Source of the DNA: Chloroflexota bacterium
Lineage (GTDB): Bacteria; Chloroflexota; Dehalococcoidia; DSTF01; JACRBR01
Direction: 5' to 3'
DNA: 58,163 bases
NCBI GenBank assembly: GCA_028872875.1
Contig: JAGWOC010000013.1
Span: 1-58,163, forward strand
In this document: in pieces, positions 39,936 through 47,896 of the stretch
Layout: each line of letters starts with the position of its first letter
Position numbering within the stretch: the first letter of the stretch is position 1
Program-made: the position numbers and the translations under genes
The notes under the pieces: generated by a model
The model's database searches: none
Told to the model about the DNA's origin: nothing
Seen by the model: the letters and a program-made list of their open reading frames with translations, nothing else

Positions 39936-40415
39936 TCACGGCGGCGTGAGATCCCGCACCATGGCGATTTCGTTGCAGGTGGGGAACTTGGGGCAGCGGT
40001 AGCACTCTCCCCACACCTTGCGCGGCAGGGTCATCACGTCGGCCTGCACGAAGCCCAGACGCTCGAAGAAGCCCGGCCGGTAGGTGAGCGCGAACGCCGT
40101 CGAGAGGCCGATCGCGCGCGCCTCGTCGAGGCAGGCTTCGACGATGCGCGCGCCGAGGCCATGGCCGTGCAGATCCTCGCGCACGGCGAGCGACTTGACC
40201 TCGCCGAGATCCTCCCAGAGGATGTGCAAGCCGCCGCAGGCCACCGTCTCGCCGCCGCCATCCCGCACGACGTAGAAGTCGCGCAGGTTCTGGTAGACCT
40301 CGGACATCGTGCGCGGCAGCATCTCCCCCCGACGGGCGAACGTATTCACGAGATCGTGGATCGCCTGCGCGTCGGCGACGGATGCGCGCGCGAGTTGAAA
40401 CGTGGTGGTCGTCAT
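39936..40415 (-). CDS. GNAT acetyltransferase, N-acetylglutamate synthase-like
   Basis: 159 residues from the ATG at 40415. VKSLAVREDLHGHGLGARIV is the acetyl-CoA site (H-G-x-G-x-G). RGEMLPRTMSEVYQNLRDFY and RPGFFERLGFVQADVMTLPR plus CYRCPKFPTCNEIAMVRDL are the pattern of the ArgA-like stand-alone GNAT domain, including the Cys-rich C-terminus. It may start arginine synthesis; the aminotransferase at 45.3 kb would fit a later step. A different amino-acid acceptor is possible. Confidence 0.87.
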   Translation of the reverse strand: MTTTTFQLARASVADAQAIHDLVNTFARRGEMLPRTMSEVYQNLRDFYVVRDGGGETVACGGLHILWEDLGEVKSLAVREDLHGHGLGARIVEACLDEARAIGLSTAFALTYRPGFFERLGFVQADVMTLPRKVWGECYRCPKFPTCNEIAMVRDLTPP

Positions 40416-40525
40416 CGCGCTCCCGATGAAGAAGCGGGCTCCTGCGCCCGCCTCGATCACTGTAGCATGTCCGCGAAGCGACCGCGCCCGCGGTGCCGTG
40501 TAGGCAGCGGATGGTGAGACCGCCG

Positions 40526-41497
40526 ATGACAGGAATCGCGCTGTATCCGCCCGTCGAGCCGCACGACCGCGGCATGCTCGATGTTGGCGACGGGCACCGC
40601 ATCTACTGGGAGACCTGCGGCGACCCGTGTGGCAAGCCCGCCATCGTCCTCCACGGCGGGCCGGGCTCCGGCTGCACCGCGTGGCACCGCCGCCTCTTCG
40701 ACCCGGCCGCCTACCGGGTCATCCTCCTTGACCAGCGCGGCTGCGGCCGCAGCACGCCGCACGCGGCCAATACAGGCGCCGACCTCGCCGCCAACACCAC
40801 CGCGCACCTCATCTCAGACATCGAGCGCCTCCGGCAGCGCCTCGAGGTCGACCGCTGGCTGCTCCTTGGCGGCTCGTGGGGCAGCACGCTCGCCCTTGCG
40901 TACGCCGAGGCGCACGCGGAGCACGTCTCCGAGGCCATCCTGTTCGGCGTCACGACCGGCCGTCGTGCCGAGTTCGACTGGCTGTTTCGCGGCGGCCTGG
41001 CCGTCCTCTTCCCTGCGGAATGGGAGCGTCTCCGGGCGGGCGTCCCGGCGACCGCACGCGATAGCGACGTCGTCGACGCGTACCACCGACTCCTGTTCGA
41101 CGCCGACCCCGCCGTCCGCCGGCGCGCGGCGGAGGACTGGTGCCTGTGGGAGTCCGCAACGCCAGCATGGCCGCCCTCGGACCGCCTAGCCAGGCGCTTC
41201 GCCGATCCGGCGTATGCGCTCGCGTTCGCGCGCATCGTCACGCACTACGTGCGACACAACGCCTGGCTCGAAGACGGCGCGCTGCTCCGCGACGCCGGTC
41301 GCCTTGCGGACGTTCCCGTGATCCTCATCAACGGCCGCTTCGACTTCCAGGCGCCAATCGCGAACGCCTGGGCGCTCTCCCGCGCCTGGCCGCGGGCTGA
41401 GCTCGTCATCGTCGACGATGCCGGCCATGCCGCGGACGGCGACGGCGTGACGCGGGAGCTGCTCCGCGCCACCGCCCGCTTCGCTGCGCGCGGGTGA
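40526..41497 (+). CDS. pip: Prolyl aminopeptidase (proline iminopeptidase)
   Basis: 323 residues from the ATG at 40526 (ATGs at 40493 and 40511 are in frame). Alpha/beta-hydrolase: oxyanion region VLHGGPGSGCTAWHRRLFDP, DQRGCGRSTPHA, nucleophile Ser in LGGSWGSTLALAYA, Asp in NGRFDFQAP and His in DDAGHAADG. These match family S33 prolyl aminopeptidases, which remove N-terminal Pro. A cytosolic enzyme with no signal peptide. Confidence 0.92.
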   Translation: MTGIALYPPVEPHDRGMLDVGDGHRIYWETCGDPCGKPAIVLHGGPGSGCTAWHRRLFDPAAYRVILLDQRGCGRSTPHAANTGADLAANTTAHLISDIERLRQRLEVDRWLLLGGSWGSTLALAYAEAHAEHVSEAILFGVTTGRRAEFDWLFRGGLAVLFPAEWERLRAGVPATARDSDVVDAYHRLLFDADPAVRRRAAEDWCLWESATPAWPPSDRLARRFADPAYALAFARIVTHYVRHNAWLEDGALLRDAGRLADVPVILINGRFDFQAPIANAWALSRAWPRAELVIVDDAGHAADGDGVTRELLRATARFAARG

Positions 41498-41508
41498 GCG
41501 CGAGCGCG

Positions 41509-42345
41509 TTACTCGTGGAGCCAGTTGAGGCGCCGGCCGACGCGCTCGAAGAACTCGCCGCGCGGCCCCAGCCGCAGGAAGCGCGCGGCGTGCGGGCTCG
41601 TGCGCACGCGGACGACGTCGCCGCCGGCCAGGTCCAGGTCCGGCTCGCCATCGATGCTCAGGATCGCCCTCTGCCCGGAAGCGATCTCGACCTCGACGTG
41701 CGAGCCCTCCGGGAGAATGACGCTGTTATCCGGCGCAAGGTGCGGCGCCACCGGCGTGACGATGATCTCGCGCGACTCCGGGTGCAGGATCGGCCCGCCG
41801 ACGCTCAGCGAGTACGCCGTGCTCCCCGTCGCCGTCGCCACGATCACGCCGTCGGCGCGGTAGTTGCCGATCGTCGTGCCGTCGGTGCGGACGCTGAACT
41901 GCACCGTCCGCCCGATCGCCGCGCGTCCGACGACGACATCGTTCAGCGCGTGGAAGTGCTCGCGCAGCTCTTCGCCCCCGCGCACCGTCTCCGTCTCGAC
42001 CATCGCCCGCGTCTCGACGCGCCCCTCGCCGGCGAGGATCGCGTCGAGATGCTCGAAGAGGTCCGCCGGCGCGGTCTCCGTCAGGAATCCCACGCGCCCG
42101 AGGTTCACGCCGACGAGCGGCACCTCGTGCGGGATCACGGCGCGCGCCGCGCGGAGCACGGTGCCGTCGCCGCCACAGCAGAACAGCAGCTCGGTGCCGG
42201 GCACGTGCTCGCCGCGGCTCTCGTCGTCCCACGCCGACGCGATCCACACCTCGTGCACGCGAGGCAGGAGGCGCGCGCGGATCTCCTCGGCGACGCGGCG
42301 CGCCGCGTCCGACTTCGGGTGATAGGTGACGCCGACCTTCTCCAA
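41509..42345 (-). CDS. nadK: NAD kinase
   Basis: 278 residues. Catalytic and nucleotide motifs: CCGGDGTVLRAARAV (GGDGT), VNLGRVGFLTE, ALNDVVVGRAAIGR and GDGVIVATATGSTAY-type (seen as ADGVIVATATGSTAYSLSVG). It makes NADP from NAD and ATP or polyphosphate. The gene ends 11 bases after the convergent pip stop. Length is normal. Confidence 0.95.
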   Translation of the reverse strand: MEKVGVTYHPKSDAARRVAEEIRARLLPRVHEVWIASAWDDESRGEHVPGTELLFCCGGDGTVLRAARAVIPHEVPLVGVNLGRVGFLTETAPADLFEHLDAILAGEGRVETRAMVETETVRGGEELREHFHALNDVVVGRAAIGRTVQFSVRTDGTTIGNYRADGVIVATATGSTAYSLSVGGPILHPESREIIVTPVAPHLAPDNSVILPEGSHVEVEIASGQRAILSIDGEPDLDLAGGDVVRVRTSPHAARFLRLGPRGEFFERVGRRLNWLHE

Positions 42346-42432
42346 CGCCGCTCCCGCACACAGGTCCTGATGCGCTCAAACGATAACACGGCAGCGCCTG
42401 TGCAGCGCCGGAAGCGCCCGCCGTGCCGCCAT

Positions 42433-42990
42433 CTAACGGCGATGAAGGTCGAACGCGCGGCCGTCGACGATGAAGCGCCGCGGCTGCGGTTGGCCGAAGC
42501 GGTCGATGCGCACCTCCACGGCAATGTCGTGGCCGCCATCCGCAGGCAGATCGCGCGCGGCGTCCTGCGCGATCGACACGTCCTCGATGCCATAGGTGAC
42601 GTAGATCACGTCCGCGCTGCCCGGAGCCTGGGTAGGGTACAGGGGCGGACGGAGCGCGTGGCCCTTGATCAGCACGGTGCCCTTGAATGCATGGTCACCG
42701 TTGTCGTGGATAGCGACCGCGTGCCAGTAGCCGTCACTGCCGCGCTGAAGCTCGACGTAGACCTCCCCGTCAGCCTTCCCGGCGATCCGCACGCTCGACC
42801 GCTGGATCTGCGAGATGTCGTAGCGCACGTACGGGTACTGATCCTGCAGCAGGCTGCGCGGGTCGCCCGTCGCCACCTTCAGCACAACGGTGTGCCCGGT
42901 CCAGACGGCCCACTGTCTGACACCGATGATTGAGAGCAGGATCACGATCTGCGCGCCAGCGACGAGCGCGAGCTTCCAGCCGCGCGTCAT
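42433..42990 (-). CDS. GDYXXLXY-domain membrane-anchored protein
   Basis: 185 residues. N-terminal helix (about 7-27, LALVAGAQIVILLSIIGVRQ), then DPRSLLQDQYPYVRYDISQI, a form of the GDYxxLxY motif that names the family, and a beta-rich extracytoplasmic domain. It overlaps the upstream DUF2157 gene by 4 bases, and the two families are commonly paired. Function unknown; a two-component membrane assembly is likely. Confidence 0.85.
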   Translation of the reverse strand: MTRGWKLALVAGAQIVILLSIIGVRQWAVWTGHTVVLKVATGDPRSLLQDQYPYVRYDISQIQRSSVRIAGKADGEVYVELQRGSDGYWHAVAIHDNGDHAFKGTVLIKGHALRPPLYPTQAPGSADVIYVTYGIEDVSIAQDAARDLPADGGHDIAVEVRIDRFGQPQPRRFIVDGRAFDLHRR

Positions 42991-44216
42991 GCGGCCGCCT
43001 CCGTCGCGCCGCCGGCAGGAGGCGGCTCACGGCCATCGCGCATCTCGCGGACGAGCGAGCGCCGCAGCCGCTCGACGGCGAACGCGACGGCGAAGAGAAG
43101 CAGGCCGCCGACGATGAAGAACGCCGACGTCGCCATCCGCGACCAGAAGACGTCGACGTACCGGGTCAGCAGCCCGATCGCCAGCGTCGCCAGCCCGAGG
43201 TTGATGTACGGCTCATCGGCCAGCAGGGAGCCGCGCGCGATGATCGCGAAGGCGAGCGCGAAGTAGACGGCGTTGAAGACCAGCGCGTAGCCGGCCCACG
43301 CGGGCCACGTCGCGACCACCGCCGCGAGCGCGAGCACGCCCGCCTGCGCAGCGGCCTCGGTCCGGCGCACCGGGTCGGCAGGGCGCGCAAGCCAGGCGGC
43401 CGCAGCGACGAGCGCGGCCACGCCGACCGCGACGTAGACGACCGGCGGCGCGGCGGCAGGACGCACACCCGAGTCGATCACGGCATCCCAGACATCCGCG
43501 AACGTGAACACGTAGACGAGGCCGAGGAGCACGAGCAGGCCGCTCAGCGCGTACACATCGGCGAAGCGGCGCAGCGACGCGCGGTCGCCGTGCAGACGGC
43601 CCACCGCGTACAGCGCCACCGCGAGCGCGCCGACGACGAGCGCCGCCGACTGCGACTTCGGGCTGTCCGGGTACCAGGCCACCATCTGCGCGACCACCCA
43701 GCCCGTGACGCCGGCAATCGCGATCAGCAGGAGGATGCGCGACGCGTAGAGGTAGGCGAGGGGAAGCGTACCCGCGGCCGCGAGCAGCCACAGCAGCGGG
43801 CTGTCCACGGGCACGTGGTAGACCTGCGCGACGAGAAAGACGGACGCGTTGTAGAGGATGACGCCAAGAAGCAGGAGCGCGGCGCCGATGCGTTCCATCT
43901 GGTAGCGCTCGATGAGCGCGTAGCCAGCGCCATAGGAGGCGACGATGCCGGCGCAGAGCGCGCCAACGCGAAGCACGCCCGGCATCGTCTGCCAGTTGGC
44001 GGCGAACAGCAGGACGATGCCCGCGCCGAGCACGATCGCGGCGATGACGGCGACCGCGCTCACCAGCCAGCCGAGGCGCAGCGCGCCGACCGCCCGCCGC
44101 TCGCCGGCGCCGATCCGCGCGAGGATCGCGCGCTCCTGCTCGCCGGAGATCAGCGCTGCGCGCCGCCAGGCGGCGACATCGCGCGCGAGGCGCTCGCGGT
44201 ACGCCTGGTCGTCCAT
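42987..44216 (-). CDS. DUF2157 integral membrane protein
   Basis: 409 residues from the ATG at 44216. A soluble N-terminal segment (ERLARDVAAWRRAALISGEQ) is followed by about ten hydrophobic helices, for example GWLVSAVAVIAAIVLGAGIV, then LLFAANWQTMP, the DUF2157 hallmark. The C-terminus is basic and cytoplasmic. The GDYXXLXY gene follows with overlapping codons. Function unknown. Confidence 0.9.
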   Translation of the reverse strand: MDDQAYRERLARDVAAWRRAALISGEQERAILARIGAGERRAVGALRLGWLVSAVAVIAAIVLGAGIVLLFAANWQTMPGVLRVGALCAGIVASYGAGYALIERYQMERIGAALLLLGVILYNASVFLVAQVYHVPVDSPLLWLLAAAGTLPLAYLYASRILLLIAIAGVTGWVVAQMVAWYPDSPKSQSAALVVGALAVALYAVGRLHGDRASLRRFADVYALSGLLVLLGLVYVFTFADVWDAVIDSGVRPAAAPPVVYVAVGVAALVAAAAWLARPADPVRRTEAAAQAGVLALAAVVATWPAWAGYALVFNAVYFALAFAIIARGSLLADEPYINLGLATLAIGLLTRYVDVFWSRMATSAFFIVGGLLLFAVAFAVERLRRSLVREMRDGREPPPAGGATEAAA

Positions 44217-44377
44217 GCGCTGAGTATGGGGGTTCGGGGCGGGCCCTGGGAAGATGCACATGGCCCGGGTGGGTCGGCGAGCCGGATCTGCTCACACGAC
44301 GCCGGATCGATGCCGGCGACGCAGACGTGCGCGCCGGACATCTCCGTGACGTCGAGCAGCAGGATCTCCCGCGTCAC
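44150..44377 (-). pseudogene. Truncated third gene of the DUF488 operon (dual OB-domain-like N-terminus)
   Basis: A GTG at 44377 overlaps the stop of the preceding DUF488 gene (GTGA) and opens a frame starting VTREILLLDVTEMSGAHVCV followed by AGIDPASCEQIRLADPP. This is convincing protein sequence, similar to the start of the dual OB-domain proteins often found beside DUF488 genes. After about residue 38 the frame becomes low-quality and runs into the DUF2157 gene on the same strand. I read this as a gene whose 3' part was deleted when the flanking DUF2157 gene came to its present position. The family name is from memory and less certain than the truncation. Confidence 0.6.
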
Positions 44378-44874
44378 AGCAGGACTTCCTGGACTCCCAC
44401 CTCCGTCGGCGGCCGCCTGTTGACAGCCAGGTGCACGATCCGCGCGTCGCCGAGCGCTTCGGCCAGGTCCAGCGCGACGGCCTTGCGGTGGCACTCGTCC
44501 GGATCGGCTTCGCTGCAGATGACGCAGACGGCCGTGCCGCCGCCCGCGCGCGCCATGCGCGTCAGCTCCGCGATGCCGTCCGCCCATTCGTCGGTCGAGC
44601 GCAGATGGTCGATGATGATCGGGTCGAGATGGCCCTGCCGCCAGCGGGCGGCGATGCGCGGGTCGTGCGGCACGCCGCCCAGGCGGTCGCCGAGGAATCT
44701 GTACCGCATGCCGGCCGCTTCGACCGCCGCCTCGAGCGGCGCCTGGTCGAAGTGCGGCAGACGGCTGCGCGGCTTGCTGCGCACATCAACCACCACCTCG
44801 ACCCCGTGCTCGACGAGCAGCGCGATGAAGTCGTCGAGTCCCGCCGTGCTGTGGCCGGCGGTGTAGACGTTCAT
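44374..44874 (-). CDS. DUF488 protein (first type)
   Basis: 166 residues: MNVYTAGHSTAGLDDFIALL, VEVVVDVRSKPRSRLPHFDQ, GMRYRFLGDRLGGVP and VCVICSEADPDECHRKAVAL. GHS at the start, DVR, and the C-x-E-x-(x)-C-H-R motif are DUF488 hallmarks, with a possible metal or redox site at CSE..ECHR. The gene overlaps both neighbours by 4 bases. Function is not established. Confidence 0.9.
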   Translation of the reverse strand: MNVYTAGHSTAGLDDFIALLVEHGVEVVVDVRSKPRSRLPHFDQAPLEAAVEAAGMRYRFLGDRLGGVPHDPRIAARWRQGHLDPIIIDHLRSTDEWADGIAELTRMARAGGGTAVCVICSEADPDECHRKAVALDLAEALGDARIVHLAVNRRPPTEVGVQEVLL

Positions 44875-45233
44875 GACGCCCGCTCCATCCGCTCGCCGAT
44901 GAGGTCGCGGAGCAGCCGGCGGTGGCACTGCGCCTCGTCCTTGCACACGCACATCACCGTCACCGTCCCGTCCGCCGCGGCTTCGGCGAGGCGCGCGATC
45001 TCGCGCTGCCGCGCTTCATCCTGCATCTCGGCGAGGTAGCGCACCTCGTACTCCTGCCAACTGATCTCGCCGTCGCGGTAGGCCCGCAGGAGGTCGCGTG
45101 TCGGGGCGAGCACGCGCAAGTACGTGCCGGCGTGTTCGCGCGAGACGCCGCGCGGCCAGTAGTTCGTGGTCAGCACGCGCATGCCGTCGTCAGGCGATGC
45201 GTCTTCGTAGATGCTCTTGCACTGCACCGGCAT
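44871..45233 (-). CDS. DUF488 protein (YeaO-like second type)
   Basis: 120 residues: MPVQCKSIYEDASPDDGMRV, LTTNYWPRGVSREHAG, and VMCVCKDEAQCHRRLLRDLI. The C-x-D/E...CHR motif is shared with the next gene, but the N-terminal half is of the YeaO type (YW-PRG). The pairing of both DUF488 types in overlapping order suggests a joint role in one complex. Function unknown. Confidence 0.88.
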   Translation of the reverse strand: MPVQCKSIYEDASPDDGMRVLTTNYWPRGVSREHAGTYLRVLAPTRDLLRAYRDGEISWQEYEVRYLAEMQDEARQREIARLAEAAADGTVTVMCVCKDEAQCHRRLLRDLIGERMERAS

Positions 45234-45320
45234 GATGTCCCCGGTGGCGACTGTAGCATGACCAGAACAAGATTTCTAGAGGGAGCCCGGTCTGATATCC
45301 TGATTGCAGAGGTGCCCACG

Positions 45321-46517
45321 ATGACCAACTGGCGCGAGAAAGAGGCGAAGTATTTCCTGCGGGCGGGCCGCCGCATGCCGCTGCTCACCGTCCGCGGCGA
45401 GGGCTCGTTCCTGTACGACGATACGGGGAAGCGTTACCTGGACTTCTTCGGCGGCCCGGCGACGATCAGCCTCGGGCACTCGCATCCGGTCATCGTCAAC
45501 GCGCTCCGCGAGCAGGCGCAGGAGCTGATCCACGTCTCGAACCAGTTCTACTCGATCCCGCAGATCCAGCTCGCCGAGCTGCTGATCGAGCACTCCGTCT
45601 TCGACCGCGTGTACTTCATGAACAGCGGCGCCGAGGCGAACGAGGGCGCGCTCAAGCTGGCACGCAAGTGGGGCAAGGAGAAGAAGGGCGGCGCGTACGA
45701 GATCATCGCCGCCGACAACGCCTTCCACGGGCGGACGCTGCAGGCGGTGACGGCCGGCGGGACGGAGCGGTACAAGGCGCCGTTCGGGCCGCTGCCGCCC
45801 GGATTCGTCCACGTGCCCTTCAACGACGCCGACGCGATCAGGCGCGCGACGACACCGGACACCGTCGCGGTCTTTCTCGAGCCGATCCAGGGCGAGGGCG
45901 GCATCAACGTGCCGGACGACGGCTATTTCAAGCAGGTGCGCGCCTGGTGCGACGAGCGGGGCATCCTCCTCATCCTCGATGAGGTGCAGACGGGGTGCGG
46001 CCGCACGGGCAGGCTGTTCGCGTACGAGCTCTTCGGCATCGAGCCGGACATCATGACGCTCGGCAAGGGCATCGGCGGCGGTGTGCCGCTGTCGGCGTTC
46101 CTGGCGAAGGAGCACGCCGCCGTGTTCACCCCCGGCGACCACGGCACGACGTACGGCGGCGAGCCGCTGATGACGCGCGTCGGCTACGAGGTGATGCGCT
46201 ACATGATCGAGCAGGACCTGCCGGCGCAGGCCGCGGCGAAGGGCAAGATCATCGAGCGCCGCCTCCACTCGCTGCTCGACCGCTGCCCGCACGTGACGGA
46301 AGTGCGCGGCAAGGGCTTGATGTGGGCGATCGAGTTCGGCAGCGATCTCGGCGAGCGCGTGACGAACGCGGCGCTGGAGAATGGCCTCATCGTCAACAAC
46401 GTGCGGCCCAACGCGGTGCGCCTCACCCCACCGCTCACCGTCAGTCACGAGGAGCTCGAGCAGGGGCTGGCGATCCTCGAGCACGTGATCGAGCAGGACG
46501 CCGCGCCGCCGAAGTAG
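45321..46517 (+). CDS. Class III PLP-dependent aminotransferase (ArgD/4-aminobutyrate type)
   Basis: 398 residues from the ATG at 45321 (GCAGAGG upstream). Fold-type I markers: YLDFFGGPATISLGHSHPVI, NSGAEANEGALKLARKWG, DNAFHGRTLQAVTAGG, LEPIQGEGGINVP, ILDEVQTGCGRTG and the PLP Lys in TLGKGIGGGVPLSAF. It is in the group of acetylornithine and 4-aminobutyrate aminotransferases; sequence alone does not separate them. A PadR-family gene converges on its end. Confidence 0.9.
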   Translation: MTNWREKEAKYFLRAGRRMPLLTVRGEGSFLYDDTGKRYLDFFGGPATISLGHSHPVIVNALREQAQELIHVSNQFYSIPQIQLAELLIEHSVFDRVYFMNSGAEANEGALKLARKWGKEKKGGAYEIIAADNAFHGRTLQAVTAGGTERYKAPFGPLPPGFVHVPFNDADAIRRATTPDTVAVFLEPIQGEGGINVPDDGYFKQVRAWCDERGILLILDEVQTGCGRTGRLFAYELFGIEPDIMTLGKGIGGGVPLSAFLAKEHAAVFTPGDHGTTYGGEPLMTRVGYEVMRYMIEQDLPAQAAAKGKIIERRLHSLLDRCPHVTEVRGKGLMWAIEFGSDLGERVTNAALENGLIVNNVRPNAVRLTPPLTVSHEELEQGLAILEHVIEQDAAPPK

Positions 46518-47129
46518 TCAGTCCCGCGGCGCTGCCTCGACGGCCGGTGCGGCGGCGGCGTCAGCGGGCTCCTCATCGAGAGCGGCTGCTTCGAGGAGCT
46601 GCATCGAGCGCTCGCACCAGTCGATATACGCCTTGCGGTAGGCGATCGCCATATCGAGCGTGAGGGCCCAGAACGTCGGCGCGCGGCCGCTTTCCAGGTG
46701 CTCCTTGCTCGCATGCTCGATGCGGCCGCGCAGCACGGTCTCGGAGAACGCGACCATCTTCTGCTGCTCCTCGAGCTGGCGGCGCAGGACGATCAGTACG
46801 TCCTCCACGGGCAGGTCCGACCCGAAGAAGATCTTGATCAGGAAGGGGTCGCGCATGTCGGCCGGCGGCGCGGGCTCGCGCATCCAGCGCGCCAGCTCCT
46901 CGCGCCCAGGGCCGGTGATCTCGTACACCTTGCGGTTCGGCCGGTTCTCCTGGACCTCGACGTGCTTGTCGACGAACCCCTGCTCTTCGAGGCTCTTGAG
47001 CGTGGGGTAGATCTGGCTCAGCTCGGCGTTCCAGAAGTGCTGCACCGACGAGTCAAAGAACTGCTTGAGTTCGTAGCCCGTCATCGGCGTGTACGTGAGG
47101 ATGCCGAGGAGGGCGTGCTTGAGTGACAT
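46518..47129 (-). CDS. PadR-family transcriptional regulator
   Basis: 203 residues. Winged helix at the N-terminus: MSLKHALLGILTYTPMTGYE, LSQIYPTLKSLEEQGFV and the wing NRPNRKVYEITGPGREEL. The C-terminal part (about 100-185) is the four-helix dimer domain of the PadR_C/Vir_act_alpha_C type, and the last 20 residues are Ala/Pro/Glu-rich. Such proteins sense phenolic or other small compounds. The target is unknown; the convergent aminotransferase is not an obvious one. Confidence 0.92.
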   Translation of the reverse strand: MSLKHALLGILTYTPMTGYELKQFFDSSVQHFWNAELSQIYPTLKSLEEQGFVDKHVEVQENRPNRKVYEITGPGREELARWMREPAPPADMRDPFLIKIFFGSDLPVEDVLIVLRRQLEEQQKMVAFSETVLRGRIEHASKEHLESGRAPTFWALTLDMAIAYRKAYIDWCERSMQLLEAAALDEEPADAAAAPAVEAAPRD

Positions 47130-47157
47130 GAGGATCTCTACCCGGTCGAGGGCTACC

Positions 47158-47198
47158 CGGGCCTAACCCCCGGCCCTTCCCTGAAGAGAAGGGGGGCC
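47158..47198. repeat. Palindromic repeat F, copy 1
   Basis: GGGCCTAACCCCCGGCCCTT followed by CCCTGAAGAGAAGGGGGGCC. CCCTTCCC-like and GGGGGG-like arms pair. A related hairpin CCTTCCCTGGCAGGGAAGG lies near 53925-53943. Both resemble the ends of repeat E. Confidence 0.5.
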
Positions 47199-47301
47199 TG
47201 GTCGTGGGCGAGCACAGTGACCACGCACCACCGTTGAGCGGACGGAGGATCGGACACACCGCGCTGGTGTCGTGCTGCCAACGCTTCTTTATCGTGGCGG
47301 C

Positions 47302-47405
47302 CCGCCGGGAGGCCTCGCACGCGCGGGGAGTCTGCCAGACGAGGCCGGGCACCGCGGCGGTCCCGCCTCGCCGGACGCACAGCCGAGGGCGGCTGTGCTC
47401 CACGC
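47302..47405. repeat. Dispersed repeat D, copy 3
   Basis: Aligns over about 100 bases with 13011-13110: CGGGAGGCCTCGCACGCGC at one end and GGCGGCTGTGCTCCACGCC at the other, with the shared core CGCCGGACGCACAGCCGAGG. The rest of 47130-47463 holds repeat F and no gene. Confidence 0.75.
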
Positions 47406-47463
47406 CTACAGGCGCGTCTGGGCTCCACGCCGCCTTGACGCACGCTCATTCGAACGCTGTCCA

Positions 47464-47667
47464 CTAGAACCACATCTTGTGGACGCCGGCGAGACTCGCG
47501 GGCTTGCTGACGATGACGGTGCGCGCACCCGTGCGCTTGCGCCGGCGCTCGGTCTTCTGGATCTCGCGCAGCTTGCGCAGCCACGCGTGCTGCTCCGCTT
47601 CGTAGGTCCGGGCGTGCTGTGTGGCGGCGTACCACTCCGGTGCGATGCCGATTGCGTAGTCAAACAT
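47464..47667 (-). CDS. Small basic protein of unknown function
   Basis: 67 residues from the ATG at 47667, with GAGGAGGCC before it. Starts MFDYAIGIAPEWYAATQHAR and then is rich in Arg/Lys (LRKLREIQKTERRRKRTGAR). The good ribosome-binding site and AT-rich promoter region suggest a real gene. I do not recognise it. Confidence 0.6.
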   Translation of the reverse strand: MFDYAIGIAPEWYAATQHARTYEAEQHAWLRKLREIQKTERRRKRTGARTVIVSKPASLAGVHKMWF

Positions 47668-47720
47668 GCGGGGCCTCCTCTGCCGATACCGAACCTGGGT
47701 CGCTTGTGTATCGACAGCTA

Positions 47721-47738
47721 TATATAACAATTTATATA
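47721..47738. promoter_or_regulatory. AT-rich inverted repeat in a divergent promoter region
   Basis: TATATAA-CAAT-TTATATA, two 7-base arms around 4 bases, in an otherwise GC-rich region between the small basic gene (minus) and the hydrolase gene (plus). It could provide -10 boxes in both directions or an operator. Nothing else is recognisable in 47668-47896 except TAGACT at 47881-47886, 10 bases before the hydrolase ATG. Confidence 0.5.
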
Positions 47739-47896
47739 ACGCGGGCGCAAGGGTTCCGCGGCCCCTGCCCGCCGGCTTCACACGGACGTAACAAGCTGGG
47801 CGCCCCGTGGCGCAGCTTCCGGCGGCCCGCGACGGGCCGGGAGGGCGTGCCGCCCCGCTGATGCTCGCGGGACGATCGACTAGACTGCATCTCGCG

